From positions 11,571-75,570 of the forward strand of contig ML976984.1 in NCBI GenBank assembly GCA_010015675.1: a DNA stretch of 64,000 nucleotides, in the 5' to 3' direction. The notes below the pieces were generated by a model. The model was not told the DNA's origin, ran no database searches, and worked only from the letters and a program-made list of their open reading frames with translations. Position 1 is the stretch's first letter, and each line of letters begins with the position of its first letter. Below are positions 39,294-48,956 of the stretch, in pieces. The translations under genes were made by a program, and so were the position numbers. Origin of the DNA: Byssothecium circinans. Taxonomy: Eukaryota > Ascomycota > Dothideomycetes > Pleosporales > Massarinaceae.

Positions 39294-39916
39294 TCCTGGA
39301 TATCGGGTGGGTATATACAGGCGCCCGGATGCAGCCTTGCAGGTCAGCAGTGCTGGCAGACTCTCAGGCAGCGGTGCAGGAGGCGTGCAGGCTGCGGCGA
39401 CACGGGGTGGGGAGATGGGTGGGTATGGTGACAACGAACACCTGCAGACCGACGTCCTGTATCTGGCCAGACGCACGAGTCAGGACCTCCTGGCACCCCG
39501 GGCAAGAAAGCGCCAGTGGGCGGCGGGCGGTGAGTCGTCGCGCGGAGTGCCTGTTGATCAGTGCAAATGCGCCCGTTCAGGGTTCGCTAGGGGCCATTAA
39601 CGAGGCGGGAGCAGACGTCAGGCGCGCGTTGAGAGGCTGCCAGCTGTCTCTCGTCCAGGTCAAGAAGGGCAATGTGATGTATATGTTGGGCCAGCAAAGG
39701 GCGCATGTTGGGTGCGTATGCAGTGTTCTGTGCGTGCTGTGCAGTGCAGCAAACCCCTCGAGCAGATTCGTCGCTACCGGCGTCGCACCTGTCGACCGTC
39801 ATTCGGGCTGCTGAGCGGAGCTGAGAAGACTGGACTTGCTACACACACACGGAGGGTATATTGCCAAATCTACTTGTACGCCTGCCTACATGAAGACCGG
39901 AAATGTGCAACTGGCT
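39294..39916. other. Upstream region of the RBR ligase gene
   Basis: GC-rich, about 620 bp, no gene recognised. It also contains the 3' flank of the CDF transporter gene. Confidence 0.5.
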
Positions 39917-41448
39917 TCAGTCCGTATCCAATATAATCTGCGTCGACACCTCCCACTTCTGCGCGCCGCCGCCATAGCTGCCGCCCAAGCGGTTCCGAAC
40001 CATGCTTCCAATGCGGTCTCGCAGTCGCCCAATCTCCTCCAGATTCCGCACCTTCAGCTTGAGATTTGCCTGGCACAGCCCGTAATGCACTTGCCAGAAC
40101 TTGGCTTCCTCCACGGCACTGACGGTCGGATCCGTCTCAATGTCGTACATGACGGCTGACACGCCCGGTCCCGCGTAAGACATCATGAGCATCTTACCCA
40201 GCGTCCATCCCTGAATCCAGCCTAGTGCTATCATGGCAATCGCAGCGGAGAACGAAAGTGTGCGGTCCAACCACACATACATCTGAATGCTTAGAAGGGG
40301 CAAAAGGAGAAGAAGCGTGGAACAGGACAACGTGAGAAAGTGAGACGGATTGCTCAACACCGACGGGAGGTAGGCGATCGCGCCCAGCCTCATTACCTTT
40401 GCTATGCGGGCGTGGTTCTTTAGCACAATGGCCGATACCAGTGTGCATCCAATCCCGCTCAGTGCTGCTAGATCAATACTGCCGGGGGATACGCGCTCAT
40501 GAGCATGGCCATGATGGGGAGTGTGCCCACCCTTGTCCTCCAATGCATGTGCAAGCCCATGCGAAATCAGATCCAACCCCATGAACAACAGCCCCACAGA
40601 CATGCCGAGGCCTGCGATGACCTCGGAGCGCTCGAAGCCAAATGGATAGCGAATCGTCGACCGTTTCCAGACCTCAAAGTTGGATCCCACATCCACAGCG
40701 ACGCACAGGAACGCCCCTATAGCATCGTAGAAGATGAGCCGGGACAGCACTGTGAGGGCTAAAGATTCGTGGGCGCCCCACTGTACCAGACCCGCTACCA
40801 ACAAGTGGCAGAAGCACCATCCCAGTCTCAACGTCTGCTCTTTGGACATGCTCGAACGGTACTCTTTGAAGGTGGGTACGGGGAGGGACGCGGGGAGCTG
40901 GAGTGGGGCGCGTGGAGGAGGCTCAAGGAATATCTGGTGGGATACACTGCTGTGCTTGTACTTGTGTCCGCGTCTTCGGCCAACATCCTGTATGGTTTAG
41001 TGACTGTCTTGAAAAGTCTTCCAAAATTCCGCCCGCATAACAAACATACCGCTGGTTTCACTTGTGACTTCGACGGCATGTAGCTGACGGGCTGGAAGTT
41101 GAACGGATTGGGCGCATTTTGGGGAACATCCGAGCCGCTCAGCGAAGGCGCTTCTGTGTCGCTTGTTCCACTGGCAGCGCTCGCAGGAGTGAAGGGAGGG
41201 AATCCCGCGCTCAGGGGACTGTACACGGTACTGGGCGTGGCTTTTTGGGAGAGGGAGTCGCTTGGCCCGAGGGTTCCATATCGCTCTGGAAAGGTTGCTG
41301 ACATTGGCGACAGCGCATTTGGATTGAAGCCTGAGGCTGGCGCAGAGAGCTGGTCTTCGAGCCCCAGGCCGGCAGGCCGATGGTTCCCGTCATCAGGAGG
41401 TGGAGTGGGCGTCCGCGGCGGAATGGGCAGAGGCATATCAGAAGCCAT
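39917..41448 (-). CDS. zrg17: Cation diffusion facilitator, Zrg17-like zinc transporter subunit
   Basis: Exons 41050-41448 (133 codons) and 39917-40987 (357 codons), intron 62 bp: 489 residues. A disordered Pro/Ser-rich N-terminus (MASDMPLPIPPRTPTPPPDD) leads to a conserved stretch (GRRRGHKYKHSSVSHQIFLE). Then come about six TM spans: LGWCFCHLLVAGLVQW, FYDAIGAFLCVAVDV, VIAGLGMSVGLLFMGLDLI, a His-rich loop (HTPHHGHAHE), LAALSGIGCTLVSAIVL, LTLSCSTLLLLLPLLSIQMY and FSAAIAMIALGWIQGW. A cytosolic C-terminal domain (KFWQVHYGLCQANLKLKVR) completes the CDF fold. The expected HxxxD of TM5 reads SAAIA, so one zinc site is missing, as in Zrg17-type subunits that pair with Msc2-type partners to supply zinc to the ER. 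Confidence 0.85.
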
Positions 41449-41785
41449 GGTTGCGACTAAAAGAGTGACTGTAAATAATAAACTCAAAAAGACATTGCCC
41501 GCAAAAGTGAACAAAGAACCGCAACTGAGAGCGAGCAGCGGAGAAGACAGAGGCCTAGAGGGGTAGGGGGTGGGTACAGTAGTACTGCTGCAGCCTCAAA
41601 ACGGCATGGTCAGATCTACCGCGTAAGCCTCGCGCTGGGGTCATCGTTGCGCGGCTCTTCGCTTGGCCGCCACTGGTATAGCTCACCACGTGCTTAAGAG
41701 CCTCGACTCCACACCACACCGTCGTCGTTTGCGAAACAGCGTGCCAGTGCCATGGAAAGCCCGCCTTGATCATTGCTGCCACTCC

Positions 41786-42388
41786 ATGGGTCGCCTGGAC
41801 GATGAGGATGGTCATCGTTTTGGCTATGAGAACGCCTCCCTCAACTCTTCATCCGACATCACTCCGCGCCAGCTTGCCTCGACTACCCGCTTCATGTCTG
41901 GCGCGTACGCATCCACGACGGACGACGATGATGCGCTATCATTCTTCCGGCCCTCGACGTCTGGCAGCGGGTCATCCTATGGCGTCACTCCGCTACCGTC
42001 GCCAGCAAAGCTACTGCAGCGCCGCCGCTCGAACCGCTCCGTACCGCTCGCATCGCCCATCATGGTACCGACGCCGGCCGATCTCTCTCTAGAAGAAGAG
42101 TGGGACTACAGTGAGACGGAGTGGTGGGGCTGGGTCATTCTCATAGTGACCTGGCTTGTATTTGTCGTTGGCATGGGCTCTTGTCTCGACGTGTGGAGTT
42201 GGGCATGGGACGTGGGAGAAACACCTTACGCTCCGCCCGAATTGGAAGATGATCCCACGCTGCCCATAACAGGCTACTATCCTGCATTGATGGTATGTAC
42301 CGTGGTAATGGCGTGGATATGGGTCGTGGTGGCTTGGGTCGGCATGAAGTACTTCAGACACGCCAAAGTGGTCGCAGACGACGGCTAG
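41786..42388 (+). CDS. Conserved-looking two-TM membrane protein, unknown function
   Basis: The ATG at 41786 has a good fungal context (CACTCCATGG) and gives 200 residues; an in-frame ATG at 41663 would add 41. The first 115 residues are polar, Ser-rich and disordered. Two Trp-rich spans follow: WWGWVILIVTWLVFVVGMG and YYPALMVCTVVMAWIWVVVA, separated by an acidic/proline loop with GETPYAPPELEDDPTLPITG. It ends MKYFRHAK plus a short acid tail. The loop and Trp-rich helices look strongly constrained, as in a conserved ascomycete family, but I cannot name it. It is divergent from the Zrg17-like gene (about 340 bp between starts). Confidence 0.7.
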   Translation: MGRLDDEDGHRFGYENASLNSSSDITPRQLASTTRFMSGAYASTTDDDDALSFFRPSTSGSGSSYGVTPLPSPAKLLQRRRSNRSVPLASPIMVPTPADLSLEEEWDYSETEWWGWVILIVTWLVFVVGMGSCLDVWSWAWDVGETPYAPPELEDDPTLPITGYYPALMVCTVVMAWIWVVVAWVGMKYFRHAKVVADDG

Positions 42389-42978
42389 CCGCGTCATGGG
42401 CACCAGCATCCCTGTCATCGCATTTCGAATGAGAAATGCGACCATGGGTTCCATAATTGCTCTGCGTTCTCTTATGAGTTATCATAGGAGATATTGCCAG
42501 TAAAATTTTCCCGACCTGAAACACCAAGCGCTTAATATCGCTCTTAAGTCCTTTCACCTCGCCTGTTCTATTTACACGTCTATCAACTTTGGCAAGATGC
42601 ACTGTCCGACACGGGGCACAAATAGCAAACGATAAATATCTCCATATGAAGTGTGCCCTCAGACTTCACATGGCGGCCGATGGCTGTTCCTCGCCCTCTC
42701 CAACTCGACATGGGCTCTTCTGGCGCTCGGTCCTCCTAGAACTGGGTCCGGCCCCTCGATATAGCTCATTTGCTTGAGTCAATATGGTCCGCGTACCTAA
42801 ACGCACCCGGAGCGTCACCGGCTCACCTTCTGTGCACGGTCTTAAAGAAAGTAGCTTGTTGTTGTAATGTCGCCAAGGTAAATCGGAACAAATTCCTCCA
42901 TTCCCTTCAATTTCACCATCTTTACAATCTCACCAAACATATCTAACCTTTCCCCAGGTCCAACCATTCCATGCCTGA
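42389..42978. other. Intergenic, nothing recognised
   Basis: About 590 bp between two plus-strand genes, including the promoter of the 2EXR-like gene; no other feature seen. Confidence 0.5.
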
Positions 42979-44103
42979 ATGATGGCTCTTCGGAGGAATG
43001 CTTACAGGAAGTGCAAGAGAGGGGACATCACAACCTTGGCGAAACGGAGGCGTGCGAACGAGAATAACCGTTCTATGAAAGAGACGGAACGATTTCTGCC
43101 CTGTAAAGCGTCTGCAATGCCAATTTTGTATGAGAAGGCGGCCGCAAACAGGACTAATCCTCGTCATGTCCCGCAAACCACATCGTCCGACAACATCGAG
43201 TGAGCAACCCTAGCTTTGGAGCATAGAGTAACGGTTGACTGATCCTGCAACGCACAAAGCTTGCATTCAACATGCAACGGTAGACGGAATAATCCATTCC
43301 CACTATTCCACTTGCCACGGGAGATTCGGAATCACATCTATTCCTATCTGGTCGTTCAACGGGGCCGCCGCACCCCAATCCTAGAAGCAAAGGCCATTTT
43401 TAGGGAGCACAAGAAGCGGCATGCAACCCAGAGGACTCGTGAACGTCTTAATCTCAAGCGTATCCAGACTGGACGACGTCCCATTGTACCGAAGGACGCT
43501 AGAGTTGAGCCAATTGTCCACCTCAACATTAGCCGAGTATCCAAAGCACTTCATTTCGAGGCTAAGGAAGGACTCTACCAAGGGAATTGGTTCGCTATTT
43601 CCATGGACAATTTGCCCGCTACCGCTATTGAGACTCCGTCTGGGTGGGACTATAGCCGGATCACTAAGATGCAGCTCGAGCTTCAACTCAAAGACGCGCA
43701 GCGCATGAATAGCTACATCGACTGGGCCCCATTCTTCGCCATGTTTCCCCGCCTCCGCTTTCTAAGAATAATACCATCATTCCATCCAAGGTACCACGCC
43801 TGGGCACTTTCGGAACTGCATGATTGGAATGGGGTGCACTACGTCTTTCGCGCTTTCTTCTCGCTGTTGCTGGCGTCTGTACCGGAACAGCTGATCTTCA
43901 AATTGGGACCATCGCTAAATCCGCGGGATGATATGCATCTGGAAGGCAGGGCGGCGGTCAGCAAACGCTTATTATGGGATATGTACTCTCACTTGGGCAC
44001 GAGAAGTGATGCCAACGGGAAAACCCTTTTGGCCAATCAAGTCATGGACTGTGGAGAGACGTTTGAGGGGGCTATTGGGATTGTGGGGAGGTGTAATCAT
44101 TAA
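42979..44103 (+). CDS. 2EXR / F-box-like domain protein
   Basis: Exons 42979-43199 and 43260-44103 join in frame (355 codons); the 60-bp intron has GTGAGC and a GTTGACTGA branch site. The first 75 residues are basic (RRNAYRKCKRGD). FPLFHLPREIRNHIYSYLV is the hallmark L-P-x-E-[IL]-R-x2-I-[YF] start of fungal 2EXR/F-box-like proteins, here at about residues 86-104. The rest alternates hydrophobic strands and helices (NISRVSKALHFEAKEGLYQ, FFAMFPRLRFLRIIPSFHP) usual in this lineage-expanded family. Without a Skp1 test it is not known whether it acts as an SCF adaptor. The second exon has no ATG before the domain, which supports the two-exon model. Confidence 0.75.
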
Positions 44104-44652
44104 TACAGTTGGTATTCATTTGCGCAGTAATGCTATAATGCAAATCCTCACTTGCACTGTCAGAATTTATGTGTCATTTTGAAAACGTCTGTGCTTTACG
44201 ACAACGCGTCACGATATATAGCATGGTTTCTTTAAGCACAATGGCTGTGCGCATGAATCTCGCACAAGCTGAGCCAGCACATCTTGCTCTTATATCATCT
44301 TTTATTTTATGATACCGGCTTGTCCAATACCAATCAGCTGTTAACTACCTGGTAATCTGCCACGACTACTGGGGAGTTTTTGCAAGATGCAGTGTGACAT
44401 CACCGATGCATGTCGAACTGCCGACGTAAGCGCAGAACAAGTGAGGGAGTAAGGGGGGAAACCACATAATTACCAGGTTGTTATATTGTTTTGGATTACA
44501 CTCACGCTTTCTTTTTGGGTTATGCTCTCATCACTTGTTATGTAGTCCTCCAAATCGAGACTAGCCTTCTCGCTAGGCCTGTTTCAAGATAGCCTTCTCG
44601 TGGACGAAGCTCTCCAAGTCCATTAGAACTCAACCCTTACAGAACCAGCACC
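44104..44652. other. Intergenic, nothing recognised
   Basis: Promoter side of the cyclin gene; no RNA gene or repeat seen. Confidence 0.5.
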
Positions 44653-45607
44653 ATGCAACCTTCACCCCTCGCAAACCCGCTCGCGACAGTCGCCCAACTA
44701 CAGGAATCCGGATCACAGCTCGACGGCATTCCTCGCGACCTCGAAGACTCGATTCGCTTCGCTGGCGCAAACCTCACACAAGCTGCTGGTATATTGCTAC
44801 GGTTACCACAGGAAATTGTCGCGCAAGCTATAGTTGTATTCGCACGGTTTTGGATTGGATCGGAGGGTGGTAGTCTGGCAGAGTTCGGGTCGCAGGTGAG
44901 CTAAATCTTCGCGAGTTGTCGAGATGAAATGGTATGAGTACTAAATGTTACAGCAAGTTTCGGCAGCCTCGATATATCTCACGACGAAGCTCTCCCCGTA
45001 TCCTAAATCGCCGCGCAGTATTATCAACGTTTACGCTTATCTCGATTCCCTTCCCTCCACATACTTCGAGCCCGATACATTACACAAGAAGACGAAAGCG
45101 AAGGACTACTATGTCTCAGAAGGCACGTATCAGATGCGCAAGACAGACTTGTTTGAAACAGAACAGTGCATGCTGAAGGTGCTGGGATTCCAAGTACAGG
45201 TGTCGCTTCCGTATGCGCTTTGCATCACATATCTCCAAGCTCTCGACGCGTTTTCGCACCCTCGCGCATCGGATCTGGCGAAGAGGGCCACGGCGTATCT
45301 GAACACGGCGTTACTGAGCCCACAGCTTCTTTATTTAACACACCAGCCTCCGAGTCTAGCGACGGCTGCCATCTACCTTGCGGCGAAGGAGACAGGCATC
45401 AAGCTACCGGATGTTGAGTGGTGGGAAGTTTTTGATACCGATCGCGAAGAGCTGGGTTTCTTGGTGGTGGCGCTACTCAGCGTGGAGAACTTTGCTGAAG
45501 AAGAACGGAGAATATGGCAGGGTAGAAAGGTACCGATGACGGTGGAGGCGGTAGAGGCGGAGATGAAGAGGAGTCAGAATGACGAGGAAGAAGGAGATGC
45601 TTTGTGA
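44653..45607 (+). CDS. Cyclin (L/K/T transcriptional-cyclin type)
   Basis: Exons 44653-44895 (81 codons) and 44954-45607 (218 codons) give 298 residues. The N-terminal cyclin fold is recognisable in SIRFAGANLTQAAGILLRLP, QAIVVFARFW and AASIYLTTKLSPYPKSPRSI, followed by ETEQCMLKVLGFQVQVSLPY, the helix that leads into the second fold (ALCITYLQALDAF, PPSLATAAIYLAAKETGIKL). The pattern and length fit the cyclin L/K/T group that partners transcription or splicing kinases rather than mitotic cyclins (no destruction box seen). The C-terminus is charged (EEERRIWQGRK, QNDEEEGDAL). The partner kinase is not in the window. Confidence 0.85.
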
Positions 45608-46568
45608 AGGTCTCGCTAAACGTCACGGGGATGTGCAAATGACGATATGCCGTGCTTTGACTTCGATGGTGTATATAGCACACACGTTACAATGCGCGTT
45701 AACAATATCCACAAAACAGTATATCTATCGGCATGCGACAAGACAAAGAATCAATCCCAAATCAATCAACCGAACGAACAAACTAATGACAACAGAACCT
45801 TTTCGTATCCCAACAACCCTCAGAACACCATGTCAAGAGGAGATGGACACACCACACATCCGGCTCCCGTCGAACCGTTTCTTTCCTGAGTGTTAGGTTT
45901 GCGGGCATATGTCTAAGTCTCGGCTGCAGGATATTGTTGAGTTTAGGGGTGATGTTTGCTCGCTGCTCCAGTCGGGTGCTAGGTCTGTAAGACCAAAGAT
46001 GCCGGGGAAGGCTCTGCGCGATTGGTTTTACTATCTCGCTCGCTGTTACTAACTGGATGTGAGGTGCTAGAAGGTTGTTAGGCAAAAGAATAGTATTTAG
46101 CTCTGAGGGATATAGAATGTTGACAGGAATAGTTGACGTGTTTAGGTTGGTTGGTAAGTAATACAATTCTAACGCCGTGTTGTACCTGCGCAAACACTAG
46201 AAATTTACAAGTTTACTTTCGCTTCTCTTATGTTATGCTAGCATATTTCATCCGCAGAGTAGCTTCACTTGAGTTAAAATACGGTATACTCTGCAAATTA
46301 GCTTGCAGGGGATGTATTACATTTCAATTCAAAATAATTTCAACTTTCTTAGGAACCTACGTGATTACTAGATCAAGGCTGCGGTTCAGAAGGCAAGTAC
46401 AATCCACGTCTGAATGCAGAAGTAAACAGCAGTCGCGGGGGTGTGCATCCCTTGGAAGGTCATATAGTGAAGGTACGACGCAATCCTTTGCATGCCGGAT
46501 ACGATAAAGATGCATTAAAAAAAAAATTGAACTGAGACTAGTAATTCTCCTTCAAAAGGAAGACAAAA
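45608..46568. other. Intergenic, nothing recognised
   Basis: Nearly 1 kb between the cyclin gene and the 5S gene, becoming AT-rich toward its right end. Short ORFs only. Confidence 0.5.
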
Positions 46569-46687
46569 ACATACGGCAGCGGGGATTCGCTAATGGTCAC
46601 CCACTTAACTACTAATCCGCCGGTAGGGTGCTTGAGTACCGCTGAGCGAACGGGAAGCGCTATTTTCACCCTCCTATGGCTGTATGT
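46569..46687 (-). rRNA. 5S rRNA gene (dispersed copy, possibly mutated)
   Basis: The minus strand gives 119 nt beginning ACATACAGCCATAGGAGGGT and ending CGCTGCCGTATGT, whose ends pair in the 5S terminal stem. Internal landmarks are CTTCCCGTTCGCTCAGCGGT, TACTCAAGC, GGATTAGTAGTTAAGTGGGT and GACCATTAGCGAATCC, in the order found in ascomycete 5S rRNA. A TTTTT run, the Pol III terminator, follows the 3' end directly. Filamentous ascomycetes carry 5S genes scattered through the genome. A few positions (for example AGCC at the start and TTAAGTGGG) look like C-to-T or G-to-A departures from what I expect, so this copy may be a pseudogene. Confidence 0.88.
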
Positions 46688-47268
46688 ATTAATGCTAGAC
46701 AGATATAAAATAAATATCTGTATTTTTTAGTAACAGGAGTATGAAAGAACTTTGAACTTTAAACAGAAGACAAGATCCTAAAAGCAGAAAATCGATCGCT
46801 TAGAAATAAGCGAGGCTTAGAAGCTGAAACACACGTAAGGGTTTAAAGTTCAAGTCTATTCTTAAGACAAGGAAGGATAACCATCGTCATCATCTTTTGA
46901 TAAGGGTGTAGGAAGAATGTTGAAAGGTTAAGGTTTAAGACTAATAACACTAACATCGATGAAGAAATATGTAACAAACACTTTAAGTTCGGGCTTTATA
47001 GTGGTTGTACGTGAATAGCCACGGCGAATAAAAATTATAGAGGAGTTGCCATGTGCAAACTAAAGGCTGTCGCGACTACCTAACGAGAAACCGTAAAACG
47101 GTATAGTAACAACGAAGTGTTGTGCTTAGGCCTACCGTAACAACCGTTTGAGTTATTATCCACCAAGCTAAGGACTTCTTATTAAGTTGTCTAAATGTGA
47201 AGGGAATCTTGAATAGATACAGCAGCTGGGCGCTGAAGCGCTGATGCCCGTCTACGAGCTCCAAGTAC
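46688..47268. other. AT-rich stretch with possible coding relic
   Basis: About 580 bp upstream of the 5S gene. On the minus strand near 47140-47264 a stretch reads protein-like (ELVDGHQRFSAQLLYLFKI) up to the MITE insertion point, perhaps a relic of an older mobile element. Otherwise nothing. Confidence 0.4.
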
Positions 47269-47731
47269 CGCCGGGGTGTCGGTGGGTTTTCCGTTACATG
47301 ATTTAGCGTTAGTGGACAACATGAATTCTTACATTATAGGGTAAGCGTATCCTAATAACAGCAGTTACCCTCTAAAGCCTCTTAATAAAGCAATAACGAC
47401 TTATTAACTACCTTCTAAACCCCATTTAACAGCCTTAAAAAGAACCTAACAGAGTTTCTAATCTAAAAAGCAAACTAAATAGTCTGTCTTACAGGCTGTT
47501 AAAGGGGTGTTTAAAGGTATGCGGTTACCTATAATGTAGCGACAACGCAAAAGTCGTTATTTCCCTTACAAATCTAAGAGGTGACAAAGTTAGTATGTTA
47601 GGCCTTAAAGTTTTTATTGCCACCTTCGGCCCTACAAAGGGCCGTTAACCTGAGGGAGTTACCAACGGTCCACCTGGGCAGTCATCACCTCAATAAATCA
47701 CGTGACGGGAAATCGGCCGACACCCCGGTGG
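47269..47731. mobile_element. 463-bp non-autonomous DNA transposon (MITE), TA target site
   Basis: The left end CCGCCGGGGTGTCGG and the right end CCGACACCCCGGTGG are inverted repeats that continue, imperfectly, for about 38 bp to (C/T)A(C/T)GTGATTTA-like inner ends. Both sides abut a TA (47267-47268 and 47732-47733), the target duplication of Tc1/mariner elements. The inside is AT-rich with no ORF. The two terminal repeats differ mainly by C/T and G/A changes, as after RIP. No transposase of matching ends is in the window, and these ends are not the 17-bp repeat of the pogo-like element at 1-403. Confidence 0.85.
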
Positions 47732-47951
47732 TATTGTCATCTTTGAACAGGGATCTAGCCATGCCCGCACTATCCTACTTCGGTAGAAAAGTAAGCACTT
47801 AAATCTACTGCGCCGTAGGCTATTTTATTGAGGTTAGACAGCTCGGTTGCGCGTCCGAAAATTAGAAGATAAAAGAGAGTACTGACCATCTCCTTAAATC
47901 TTACAATTTTCGCTATTCCCTCGACACTTCTTCGTACAAACCAAGGACATA

Positions 47952-48344
47952 ATGGCTTTCAGCTTCTTTCTCTTCATCACCCGCAAACCCACCCTCACTC
48001 CAGCCGAGTTCAAGAAGCACTGGGATACAAAGCACGTCGAGCTGATCAAGTCCATTGCCGGGGAACACTTCCCGATCACCCATACTCGCCACTACATTGC
48101 GCGACCAACCGAACAAAACAGCACTTGGCCAGCTGCAGTTCTTGTCGGCTCCCAAGAAGATTTCACCTACGACGGAATTGCCGAGCTTGTTTTTCATGAC
48201 GAACAGGCTTTCCAGACCTTCTTCGCCACCGTTTCTGCTCCCGAAGCTGCCGCTAAGATTGCCGCGGATGAGGAAAATTTCACTGTGAGGGAGAAGATGA
48301 AAGCCGTTGTGAAGGGTGACACATCCGTCACTTCTCGAGATTAA
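47952..48344 (+). CDS. EthD-domain protein
   Basis: Single exon, 130 residues: MAFSFFLFITRKPTLTPAEF begins the ferredoxin-like fold, followed by KKHWDTKHVELIKSI with the conserved W-x3-H and, later, YDGIAELVFHDEQAFQTFF. Full length for a stand-alone EthD (dimeric alpha-beta barrel) protein. Such small proteins occur in fungal secondary-metabolite or aromatic degradation contexts, some acting as dehydratases or cyclases; no catalytic role can be fixed here. It starts 220 bp after the MITE, which may have brought in or separated its promoter. Confidence 0.85.
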   Translation: MAFSFFLFITRKPTLTPAEFKKHWDTKHVELIKSIAGEHFPITHTRHYIARPTEQNSTWPAAVLVGSQEDFTYDGIAELVFHDEQAFQTFFATVSAPEAAAKIAADEENFTVREKMKAVVKGDTSVTSRD

Positions 48345-48956
48345 CATTCTGTCGGTATTGGGAATTCTTCCTAGTCTTTTCGGACGTTGACCAATTACTA
48401 GAAATGGCTTTGTCAATTCTGCTGGAGGGGGGATCGGGGAATGGGTGGTATGGGGCCGTTTCAGCAGAACATAGATGCGGTACCATAATGAAAGGACTTT
48501 GTTGATGGCATGGCGTAGAACGCGAAGGGTGCATTTTCCTTAAACCTGCAAATTGCAACGCCCTCTTTTCAGATAGTAGCGCGACCCGGTGGAAGCCTTG
48601 TATTAACTACTATGATCTAGGATACGGCCAGTATGGCGGGGAATGAGGGGGCATACGCCGCAATGTCGCAAATAGATAAGTGGCACAGCAAATAAACCCT
48701 AAGCGGGCAGCTATTCCTGGGTTTAAGGGGAGCTTTCGGCTTCTCTCGCGACAAGGAGCAACCAGCTTTTGCCCAGAGTCGGCCGTGCCGCAGTATGTAT
48801 TCATCGGTGTGCACTATGCTATCTCGGTTAGATATAGGACACCCCGAGATACTGACGCATAAATGATATATTTGATAGTCTTATAAAGGCTTCAACGATA
48901 GAAAATACTTAACACAACGGCGCAATCATACTATGGTCGATCGTTACCCAATACTT
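48345..48956. other. Intergenic, nothing recognised
   Basis: Convergent 3' flanks of the EthD gene and the coiled-coil gene. Some low-copy degenerate sequence, no clear element ends. Confidence 0.45.
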
